38,948 bases of DNA from a virus. The stretch is from IMG/VR virus record IMGVR_UViG_3300042934_001358, positions 1 through 38,948 of that record; one strand, written 5' to 3'. A program made the translations under genes and the position numbers. Positions 26,193-32,556 of the stretch are shown one piece after another (position 1 is the stretch's first letter; each line of letters starts with the position of its first letter). The notes beneath the pieces are model-generated. The model searched no databases. It saw only the letters and a list, made by a program, of their open reading frames with translations, and was not told where the DNA came from.

Positions 26193-26530
26193 GTGACCAA
26201 GCTTATCGATTGCACCAGCGATGCTTTTCAGCGCGGAAACGTGTTCAGGGCCCCCGGAAAATACCCGTACGAAGCAACGGTGGATTTCATGATTTTCGAA
26301 ACACAGGAAGAAGATCGCCGTTTTGGTTGATGGTTACCACCGGCTATAAAGCTGGCTTAACCCTGGTTCGTCTACCTGCCGAGAGCAGCCATGGTACGTG
26401 TGGGCTGAGCAAGGAATGGGTAATAGCAAACTTGGCCAAGTGGATGTATCCAGACTGCGATGTATCGCAGGTAGCCGTCTTTGACGGCTATGAGCCAGGC
26501 GTCAGTATTCGCGCCCATGGGATGGCATAG
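26193..26530 (+). pseudogene. Frameshifted immunity-protein-like gene (Imm45-like)
   Basis: GTG 26193 opens VTKLIDCTSDAFQRGNVFRA and runs through PGKYPYEATVDFMIFE to a premature TGA after RRFG. Restoring one T gives RRFGLMVTTGYKAGLTLVRL, continuing in the next frame to 26530 (SKEWVIANLAKWMYPDCDV, then DGYEPG). The 112-residue reconstructed protein resembles small immunity proteins of polymorphic toxin systems, which I recall as Imm45, with conserved tryptophans. An AGGA lies about 14 bases upstream. No toxin gene is nearby. The family name is from memory and uncertain; the frameshift is clear. Confidence 0.6.
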
Positions 26531-26561
26531 GAAGGCCTAGGCAAGGGTTCTCTAGATACCT

Positions 26562-26806
26562 GGCCGAGTGGAAACGCCTGCAGCGCGGTACCGCCCCCCT
26601 CACCTACCAGCTCGCCTTCGGCCGCCCGGAGCTCATGCCTGAACTCACCTACACCCTGCAGAGCGTGAAGACCGAGATCGACGCCATCATCTGGTACGGG
26701 CGGAACGTGCAGCACAACCTCACCGCGGAAGGCGGCTACACCACTCGGCTAGAGCTGGAGACCAAGCTGCCTGAGGACTTAGTTGCCAGCCTGGTCGACG
26801 AGATCC
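26562..26806 (+). pseudogene. D: Third, partial copy of gene D (middle of C-terminal domain)
   Basis: Encodes the equivalent of gpD residues about 283-364, from AEWKRLQRGTAPLTYQLAFG to LVDEIR, open throughout. It begins abruptly after the immunity-like pseudogene and ends just before the left inverted repeat of the three-gene module. Its sequence differs from both other D copies at scattered positions, suggesting a different donor phage. It lacks both ends of the gene. Confidence 0.9.
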
Positions 26807-26814
26807 GATGCAAA

Positions 26815-26874
26815 TGGCCGCTGTCGACCCAAAGCTGCCGTTGCCGTAGGGCAGCTAGCGACCAAAAACGGACG
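26815..26874 (+). repeat. Left member of an inverted repeat pair flanking the three-gene module
   Basis: About 60 bp that is the inverse of 30854-30912. By eye about 49 of 60 positions match with one gap, including the core CGACCCAAAGCTG and GGCAGCTAGCG. It lies between the D fragment and the methyltransferase gene. It resembles the dispersed CGACCCA...GCGG intergenic elements I recall in Pseudomonas genomes, but its origin is not certain. Confidence 0.75.
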
Positions 26875-26969
26875 CCAAAAACTGTCTACGAAAGTTTGGG
26901 CAATTCGGTTCTAAGACACGGTAAACCCCTGTAAAGTCGCTCTCCGAGCGCCCAACAAAGCAGTACCCC

Positions 26970-28178
26970 ATGGAACCTAGAACCTCTGACCATCTCGGTC
27001 GATACTACACCCAAGAAACAGTCGCCTCGCTTCTGATCAGCTCCATGAAGCTGGCTACACCTGGGACTGTCATTGACTTAGGTGCAGGTGATGGTGCGCT
27101 GGTAACTGAAGCCGCGAATCAGTGGGTAGCAGAACGCTATCTCACCGTAGATATTGACGAGCAAGCGGATAGCGGCCGCCTACCGACGCTACGGGGACCG
27201 TCTTTTGTGCATTTTACAGGTGATGCACTCGACCTAAAATTGGGCGATCGAATAGGGCTCGGCTGGTCGCAGGCGTGTGCTGCCGTATGTAATCCACCAT
27301 ATATTCGCCCTATCTGGCAGGAACATTTCGGCAATATTCTCGAAGAAGTCGGCCTTAGCCATGTCCTTCCAGAAGCAAAAAGTGCACCCGCAGGAATACT
27401 ATTTGCGGCACAAAATCTACGCTTTCTTAAGAGTGGCGGGAAGCTTGGACTAATACTTCCAGATGGTTTAATTACAGGTGAAAGATTCGGTCGGTTTCGG
27501 CGCGCACTGATTGAGAACCATTCCCTAGAGCTAATTATTGAACTACCACGAAATATCTTTCGTAAGACAGAAGCTCAAACACACATTGTTATACTTTCAA
27601 AGGACGGAGCGCAAAAGTCGACCGTCCCAAGTAGAAAGCTCGAACTGAACGGCGTTCTTTCTGAGGCGGTAAACATACCATCTGAGGAAGCTATCGCGCG
27701 GATCGACTATAGTCACCACGTCCAAAACAAAAGCAAAAAAACAAGAACGAGGATTAAACGAAAGCTGAGCGATTTGATTTCTTCAGTTTCTAGGGGTAGT
27801 TATAGCTCTAGCTCAAGAAAGTTAGTAAAACTACCAATCTTTCACATTACAGATTTGTCAGATTACGAGTCCAATATTTCACCTAGGTTTTTAGTATCAC
27901 AATCTGATGCTGAAGCTTTGGGCGGTAGCTATGCACGTGAGGGCGACATACTTGTCGCACGTGTGGGGCGAAATTTAAGCAGAAAAGTAGTTCTTGTAAA
28001 AAATGGCCCAATACTTATCACGGATTGTTTCTTTGCCCTAACTCCCAAGTCATCTTCCGATGAAGTATTACGGTTACTGACAAGCGACTCAGGCCGCGCT
28101 CAGCTTGATAAGATCTCTCAGGGTGTAGGTGCCCGATTTATAACGGCTGCCCGACTTCTAGATTTAGAACTGGATTAG
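26970..28178 (+). CDS. N6-adenine DNA methyltransferase with target-recognition-like C-terminus
   Basis: A 402-residue class I methyltransferase predicted to methylate adenine in DNA. GRYYTQ (residues 10-15) fits motif X, DLGAGDG (36-42) is the SAM-binding motif I, and NPPY (108-111) is catalytic motif IV. LKSGGKLGLILPDGLITG (153-170) is typical of N6_Mtase proteins. Residues about 265-400 (GDILVARVGR, then TDCFFALTP and GVGARFI) resemble an HsdS-like target recognition domain, so it may be self-contained for specificity. No nuclease domain is seen. It is AT-rich compared with the phage genes and leads an operon with the next two genes (gap 9 bp). A modification role in a defence module is inferred. 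Confidence 0.88.
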   Translation: MEPRTSDHLGRYYTQETVASLLISSMKLATPGTVIDLGAGDGALVTEAANQWVAERYLTVDIDEQADSGRLPTLRGPSFVHFTGDALDLKLGDRIGLGWSQACAAVCNPPYIRPIWQEHFGNILEEVGLSHVLPEAKSAPAGILFAAQNLRFLKSGGKLGLILPDGLITGERFGRFRRALIENHSLELIIELPRNIFRKTEAQTHIVILSKDGAQKSTVPSRKLELNGVLSEAVNIPSEEAIARIDYSHHVQNKSKKTRTRIKRKLSDLISSVSRGSYSSSSRKLVKLPIFHITDLSDYESNISPRFLVSQSDAEALGGSYAREGDILVARVGRNLSRKVVLVKNGPILITDCFFALTPKSSSDEVLRLLTSDSGRAQLDKISQGVGARFITAARLLDLELD

Positions 28179-28187
28179 AAATTACGG

Positions 28188-29903
28188 ATGACTACTAATA
28201 ATCTCGAAAGCGTATTACAGCAGCGGGCAGATTACATCCCGATCGAAGATTTACCCAAAGAAACTTCCCAAACAGGCGATCTTTTTCAGTCTGTACACAA
28301 GGAACTGACCAATCGCGCTCTGCGTACGATTGTTGGCCCAAGAGGATGTGGGAAAACGCACATGATGCGCTATGCTTGGCTTAGCTGCCGAGATAATAGT
28401 AAAAATCCTTTTGCCATTTATGTCACCTTCAATAGATACTTCAGACTAGAGCCACTACTTTCAACAAACTCTAATGCTCTTTATCAGTTTCATTCTTGGG
28501 TTTTGGCTAGAGTTGTTCTGGCTTTGTTCGACAGTTTAACTGAATGGAAAGATTCAAGAAAGGCTCACTCTACTCTATCAAGTGAAGTTTCGATTGATGC
28601 TATCAAAACATACGTCAATCGAGTAGAGCGCAATCTACCTCTGGACGAAAAAAACTCGGAGATTGCCTCAAGCCTTACGATAGAGGTAGTGCAATCTTTT
28701 ATTTCTAACGCTCGACGACTTCTCGGAAGAAAGTACACGATCCTTCTTATGGATGACGCAGCACTTACCTTGGCTCCGGACTTCTTGATTGAGTTCCTTG
28801 ATATTGTCAGGTCGCTGAAATCCATTGATCTGGCCCCTAAAGTTTCCGTATACCCCGGAACTACTGAGGTCAGTTATAAATTCCATGAAGGCCAAGACTC
28901 AATTTCTATACCAGTATGGCTCTGTGTCGAAGATTCAAATTACAATGAAATAATGGATGACATTGCGCGGGCTCGCGTGCCTGATTTTCAAACCATCAAT
29001 GTTTCACACACACAAATGCTTCGCTTTGCAGCATTTGGTATCCCTCGTGCTTACCTAACAATGCTAGATGAGTATCGACGGGGAGGGTTTCGCTCTAGCC
29101 AGCAAGCGGTTAATCAGATTATCCAAGAGCATCTTGACGCGCGAAATGCAGAATTCAGATCTTTGGGAAAAAAAGTTCCAAAAATCGAATCGCTCGTCAT
29201 CGCTGGGGAGCAAGTTTTAAATGGTATTGTCTCGGAGCTTAAATCCTTCAATGAGACTATAGCCCCCAAAAAATTTAAGCAGCTCACATACGGTGTCGCC
29301 GAATCAGAAATGACTGCTATTGTAGAACGCATGTTCAACCTCTTAGTTGAGGCAGGACTGATCTATGACAATGGTACAGTTAAACATGGCACGCCTACTA
29401 GAATTTATCATCGATTCATTCCTCATACCGCTCATCTATTAACGGTACGAGCATTAGGTGGTACTGGCGCGGGGGGGACCATTAACCAAACAGTTGAGGC
29501 TATTGCGTTTAAATCGGCCAAGCACCCTGTACGAAAAAGCTTAAAGAGAGTTGTAAGCACTGTCGACCTTGATGGGCTCACATTATCTCTGCCGAAATGC
29601 AGCTCATGCGGTACTCGTCGCCTGACCGATAACCAGCGGTTCTGCCACAATTGCGGACAGCAACTGGTTGATGCGTCTACATTCTCATTGTGCCTCGAAA
29701 CCTTTATCTCCGATGTTCCGGGACTTACAGCTTGGCAGCGGGACCAAATCTCCCAACACTTACCTTTATTGAAAACACTTCGCGACTTTCTGGCAAAGCA
29801 AGACCCAGCGGCAGATTTGCTAACGGTAAGGGGCTTCGGTCGTCGTAGAACGGCAAAGATCGTAGACGTTCTTAATGGCTTCGCAGATGACTTTCTATCC
29901 TAA
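28188..29903 (+). CDS. ORC/Cdc6-like AAA ATPase with zinc ribbon and HhH-like tail
   Basis: A 571-residue P-loop ATPase. Walker A is GPRGCGKT (50-57) and Walker B is ILLMDDAAL (185-193). The region FGIPRAYLTMLDEY (about 283-296) could be a sensor or lid segment. Residues about 370-420 suggest a winged-helix module. A zinc ribbon uses Cys471, Cys474, Cys486 and Cys489. The C-terminal LLTVRGFGRRRTAKIVDVL (544-562) looks like a helix-hairpin-helix DNA-binding motif. The layout suggests a DNA-sensing or remodelling ATPase, but I know no characterised protein with this order. It starts 9 bp after the methyltransferase and ends 2 bp before the HEPN-like gene. Low GC matches the rest of the module. 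Confidence 0.82.
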   Translation: MTTNNLESVLQQRADYIPIEDLPKETSQTGDLFQSVHKELTNRALRTIVGPRGCGKTHMMRYAWLSCRDNSKNPFAIYVTFNRYFRLEPLLSTNSNALYQFHSWVLARVVLALFDSLTEWKDSRKAHSTLSSEVSIDAIKTYVNRVERNLPLDEKNSEIASSLTIEVVQSFISNARRLLGRKYTILLMDDAALTLAPDFLIEFLDIVRSLKSIDLAPKVSVYPGTTEVSYKFHEGQDSISIPVWLCVEDSNYNEIMDDIARARVPDFQTINVSHTQMLRFAAFGIPRAYLTMLDEYRRGGFRSSQQAVNQIIQEHLDARNAEFRSLGKKVPKIESLVIAGEQVLNGIVSELKSFNETIAPKKFKQLTYGVAESEMTAIVERMFNLLVEAGLIYDNGTVKHGTPTRIYHRFIPHTAHLLTVRALGGTGAGGTINQTVEAIAFKSAKHPVRKSLKRVVSTVDLDGLTLSLPKCSSCGTRRLTDNQRFCHNCGQQLVDASTFSLCLETFISDVPGLTAWQRDQISQHLPLLKTLRDFLAKQDPAADLLTVRGFGRRRTAKIVDVLNGFADDFLS

Positions 29904-29905
29904 CT

Positions 29906-30790
29906 ATGACAATTAAAGTTACGGAAAACGATTTTGCAAATTTGGTAGCCGTAAGGCCTCTGATAGGTGCAATCCAAACAGGTACACTTTTTGACGTCAG
30001 TCACGACGACTCTGATGTATCACCTATTGATCAATTTATCGAAAATACCCTAAGGCTGAATCGAATGTGGGTGGCCCGCGAAGCAGATGAAGTTATTGAA
30101 ACAGAGCTAGGTATTCTTTTAATACTAGGGTATGTATCTGCCGTCGAAAGCTTCATGCGCGCACTTCTCCGTAGAGTTGTATTTATAGACCCTTATTGTC
30201 AAAAAGCTTGCGAGAAGGCTGTATTATCCTATGGCGCTGCAAAACATCAAAGGCAAGAAATGCTTCCAGAGGCGCTTCTTGAAGAATCAGTGTTTTCGGG
30301 GAAAAAAGGGATAATTGACGGCCTTAAGAAATTTTTAAATTTTGATCTAAAAGACAAGGCCTTGGTTGAACTGCTTAGCAATTACAATTCCGTCTGTGAA
30401 ATACGTCATTGCTGTGTACATCGATTCGGAAAGCTGGGAACGAAAAATGCAATCGAACTCGGGCTTTCAAATCATAAGCATTTTATCGAAAAGCCTTTAA
30501 AGCTAAAAGTAAAAGACGCTGCAAGTATTGCGGACTTACTAACTACTTTAGCAAAGTCATTAAACAATGAAATATTTAGATTCGTGCTAGAGCGCACCGC
30601 CACAGGTGCCGAGTTGAATATAGGGCTCGGGAAAGGTATTGGCTGGACCTGGAACAAAGCAAAAGACAGAAAGATGTACGGCTCCTACTATAAGATATTC
30701 GCATCCAGACTAGATGCCACACCGACAGCTGAAGCTGGTGAGCTGTATGATCGGTTTCGAAATATTTTTTCAAAGGTAAAAATAAAGTAA
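29906..30790 (+). CDS. HEPN-like protein, candidate RNase effector
   Basis: A 294-residue protein without signal peptide or membrane segments. The sequence EIRHCCVHRFG contains R167-x4-H172, the catalytic motif of HEPN ribonucleases, near the end of a helix following ELLSNYNSVC. An earlier helix (GYVSAVESFMRALLRRV, about 76-91) has the conserved glutamate layout seen in HEPN proteins of the MAE_28990/RiboL type. The C-terminal 60 residues are basic and aromatic. It is the third gene of the operon, only 2 bp after the ATPase. In many defence systems HEPN proteins are abortive effectors; here that role is inferred from motif and context only. Confidence 0.7.
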   Translation: MTIKVTENDFANLVAVRPLIGAIQTGTLFDVSHDDSDVSPIDQFIENTLRLNRMWVAREADEVIETELGILLILGYVSAVESFMRALLRRVVFIDPYCQKACEKAVLSYGAAKHQRQEMLPEALLEESVFSGKKGIIDGLKKFLNFDLKDKALVELLSNYNSVCEIRHCCVHRFGKLGTKNAIELGLSNHKHFIEKPLKLKVKDAASIADLLTTLAKSLNNEIFRFVLERTATGAELNIGLGKGIGWTWNKAKDRKMYGSYYKIFASRLDATPTAEAGELYDRFRNIFSKVKIK

Positions 30791-30853
30791 AACTAAATAC
30801 CATGTCTCCCGCCTATGTCTTGGGAAGGGGGCGAGTTTATCTATAGGCCCGAC

Positions 30854-30912
30854 CGGCCGCTTCTGGCCGCTAGCTGCCTACGGCGACGTCAGCTTTGGGT
30901 CGGTTGCGGCCT
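30854..30912 (-). repeat. Right member of the inverted repeat pair
   Basis: About 59 bp, the inverse of 26815-26874 with about 49 matched positions. It begins 63 bp after the HEPN-like gene and ends next to the broken umuD fragment. The pair precisely brackets the three-gene module plus its promoter, about 4.1 kb. Confidence 0.75.
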
Positions 30913-30949
30913 TCCACAATCTACTGAAATCGAGCCCCAGCCAATCGCC

Positions 30950-31074
30950 TCATCGATCGAGAGTGGCAGCTGCGCATGATCCTCGGCTGGACTCTGAAAG
31001 CCGGTGAACTTCAACCGCGCTTGGGAGAGCGCGAGCTGGGCGAGACTGCGACCCCGTGTCTGGAAAGCATCCAT
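30950..31074 (-). pseudogene. umuD: 5' fragment of umuD
   Basis: ATG 31074 opens MDAFQTRGRSLAQLALSQAR and continues LKFTGFQSPAEDHAQLPLSI with DEAI, matching the N-terminal arm and cleavage region of UmuD/LexA-like peptidases (GFQSPAED). After about 42 codons homology ends and the frame runs into the inverted repeat, stopping near 30889. The catalytic Ser/Lys domain is gone. A LexA-type box lies 16 bp upstream. It is the start of the umuDC operon whose umuC end survives at 25678-26155. Confidence 0.78.
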
Positions 31075-31089
31075 GGTGGCACCTTGATA

Positions 31090-31105
31090 CTGTACGCTTA
31101 AACAG
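31090..31105 (-). promoter_or_regulatory. LexA/SOS box upstream of the umuD fragment
   Basis: CTGTACGCTTAAACAG is CTG-N10-CAG with dyad flanks (ATACTGT...ACAGTAT). It matches the LexA box of gamma-proteobacteria and sits 16 bp before the umuD start, the expected place. Confidence 0.85.
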
Positions 31106-31157
31106 TATAGGTGACGCTGTTACAACGAGGTCAACAGACGAAGCGACGAGTGGAGCC

Positions 31158-31343
31158 TCAGCGTCCGGGAAAGAGAGGGCCAGTAGTGCGTGCAATGCCA
31201 CGGATCACCAGCAGCACGCGCTCTTGGTCTGCTTCATGTAGCTGTCGAAAGATGTCGAGCATCTCGACTTCGCGCCCGACCAAGCGCAGATAGCGCTTCT
31301 GCCGTTTTCGAAGGGGTAGTGGGTTAAGACTCGCCTTGTCCAT
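31158..31343 (-). CDS. Small SOS-controlled protein upstream of umuD
   Basis: A 61-residue basic protein, MDKASLNPLPLRKRQKRYLR at the start, then a predicted helix EVEMLDIFRQLHEADQERVL. The ATG is preceded by GGAGG and, further up, by a near-ideal LexA box. I do not recognise a named family. Being on the same strand as the umuDC remnants and under its own SOS box, it was probably the first gene of the DNA damage-inducible cluster and is still intact. A role in SOS response or prophage induction is plausible but unproven. Confidence 0.65.
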   Translation of the reverse strand: MDKASLNPLPLRKRQKRYLRLVGREVEMLDIFRQLHEADQERVLLVIRGIARTTGPLFPGR

Positions 31344-31364
31344 GGTTGCTCAAGCCTCCAAATA

Positions 31365-31380
31365 CTGTATTTGCATACAG
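31365..31380 (-). promoter_or_regulatory. LexA/SOS box upstream of the small SOS gene
   Basis: CTGTATTTGCATACAG is a near-perfect LexA box (CTGTAT-N4-ATACAG) with further dyad flanks TA...TA. It lies 22 bp before the start codon of the gene ending at 31158. Confidence 0.9.
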
Positions 31381-31423
31381 TACCTTTTGTGACGTAGGTC
31401 GCCAACCCATCGTCGCCTTCTGA

Positions 31424-31470
31424 AACAAAAGGCCCGGCCTAGAGCGCCAGGCGTGATGTTCTCACGCTAC
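31424..31470 (-). terminator. Possible terminator after the secreted-protein gene
   Basis: Downstream of the gene ending at 31506, the minus strand shows a 6-bp hairpin (GCGTGA-GAACA-TCACGC), then a GC-rich stretch with GCCT/AGGC pairing, then CCTTTTGTTT. The position between the repressor-side genes and the SOS gene suits a terminator. The stem next to the T-run is weak. Confidence 0.4.
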
Positions 31471-31505
31471 GATCGCTGCTGATTGCCTGAGTCCATGGAA
31501 ATCAG

Positions 31506-32069
31506 TTACAGCGCGGATTGAGCTATAACAATCGTCCCGTATGCGGGCGACCTGCTCGCACGAAATATGACGTCTCCGTGCTGTTGCTGCTTGCCCTTCA
31601 AGATCGCAGGCAGCTTGGTCTGCACATCAGTGGACTGCAGGTCAGAAGTGGTTGCAGCAAGCACTGAGCTGATAACCACGAAGATGGTTGCTTGCGCTAT
31701 GGGAGTGTCATCGCCGGCACTCACAACCATCAGATCCTTGATTTGTTGGGATTCCTTGTTCAACGCAGCTAATACCGTGTTGTACGGGCCGACCTTCACT
31801 TTCATGACATCGAATGTAGCGCCCTTACCAACCAGCGGCTTTTCAACCTGAAAGCCTACCTTTTCGCGCGCGAGGTGGCCGTTAAGACGTTCTAGGAAGG
31901 TATCAATGGGTAGCTTGAGGTTCTTTTCTGCGACGGTGGGAGCCAACAACGGTACCTGCGTGGCGGCTTCGCCGGAGTCAGAGTGGAGCAAGCCGCCAGC
32001 CATGGCCAAGCCACCGATGAAAGCGAACAGCGAGAGTCGGCATGTAGTGGCGCCACGTTGCATCGTCAT
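31506..32069 (-). CDS. Predicted secreted protein, function unknown
   Basis: A 187-residue protein with a likely signal peptide: basic MTMQRGATTCR, hydrophobic LSLFAFIGGLAMAGGLL, and a small-residue region near GEAATQVP (cleavage about residue 36). The mature part has DTFLERLNGHLAREKVGFQV and no motif I recognise. An AGGAG ribosome-binding site precedes ATG 32069. It lies downstream of the repressor on the same strand, so it is likely expressed from the prophage. A periplasmic superinfection-exclusion or lysogenic-conversion role is a guess from position only. Confidence 0.7.
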   Translation of the reverse strand: MTMQRGATTCRLSLFAFIGGLAMAGGLLHSDSGEAATQVPLLAPTVAEKNLKLPIDTFLERLNGHLAREKVGFQVEKPLVGKGATFDVMKVKVGPYNTVLAALNKESQQIKDLMVVSAGDDTPIAQATIFVVISSVLAATTSDLQSTDVQTKLPAILKGKQQQHGDVIFRASRSPAYGTIVIAQSAL

Positions 32070-32126
32070 GGAAAAGCTCCTGGCTCATGGCGAGATGTCC
32101 TCGCCCCTGACCGGAGCCTAGCAGGC

Positions 32127-32480
32127 TTAGGCCTTGTTGAAGTCCAGGGCGCCGTCTGCAGCGGCCAGCCCGAATAGCATTCGGAGGGAAGCGTCTTTGC
32201 TCTTTTCAGACAGGCCTCGGAAATAGGTGACGACTTCCTGCTCTTCAGGAGTTAGGGCGGTCGCCTCTATCGGCTGACGCTTTCCTGTCAGGACATAGAG
32301 AACATCTACGCCAGCTACGGCCACTGCCTCCAGATATGCGGAGTCAGGGTTCCGCTCCCCCTTCTCGTACTTGCCCTGCGAATTCCGATTTACGCCGCCG
32401 ATTTGGCCTAGTTCGTCCTGGGTCAAGTTCAGCCGGTCTCGTTCTTCACGCAGTCTGTCGCCTAATGCACGCGCTTGCAC
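32127..32480 (-). CDS. Lysogeny repressor, XRE-type HTH (P2 C-like role)
   Basis: A 117-residue protein with an N-terminal helix-turn-helix: LGDRLREERDRLNLTQDELG, then QIGGVNRNSQGKYEKGERNP. The middle (YLEAVAVAGVDVLYVLTGKR) is the usual dimerisation lead-in of short XRE repressors. No LexA-like peptidase domain is present, so RecA-stimulated self-cleavage is not expected. I chose GTG 32480 because AAAGGA lies 6 bases upstream; the frame is open further upstream without a good start. It is divergent from the Cro-like gene, the classical switch layout. Binding to the GAACAC repeats is inferred. Confidence 0.85.
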   Translation of the reverse strand: MQARALGDRLREERDRLNLTQDELGQIGGVNRNSQGKYEKGERNPDSAYLEAVAVAGVDVLYVLTGKRQPIEATALTPEEQEVVTYFRGLSEKSKDASLRMLFGLAAADGALDFNKA

Positions 32481-32529
32481 ACAATATCCTTTGACTTGCG
32501 CCCTATCGGATGCATAATCAGCTCTCAAT

Positions 32530-32555
32530 GAACACGTTTGAACACATAGGAACAC
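32530..32555. promoter_or_regulatory. Three GAACAC repeats at a 10-bp period, likely operator
   Basis: GAACAC occurs at 32530, 32540 and 32550, exactly one helical turn apart, ending one base before the Cro-like start codon. Direct-repeat operators are known for P2-type repressors. The 76-bp region between the divergent genes should hold both early promoters. Confidence 0.65.
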
Positions 32556-32556
32556 T

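Noticed and set aside
26815-30912. Three-gene module as an insertion sequence or transposon
   Set aside because: Inverted repeats exist, but no transposase gene lies between them and no target-site duplication could be seen; the repeats may be dispersed intergenic elements.
30889-31074. A complete 61-residue SOS gene
   Set aside because: The first 42 codons match the UmuD N-terminus and the rest is read-through into the inverted repeat; it is a truncated umuD.
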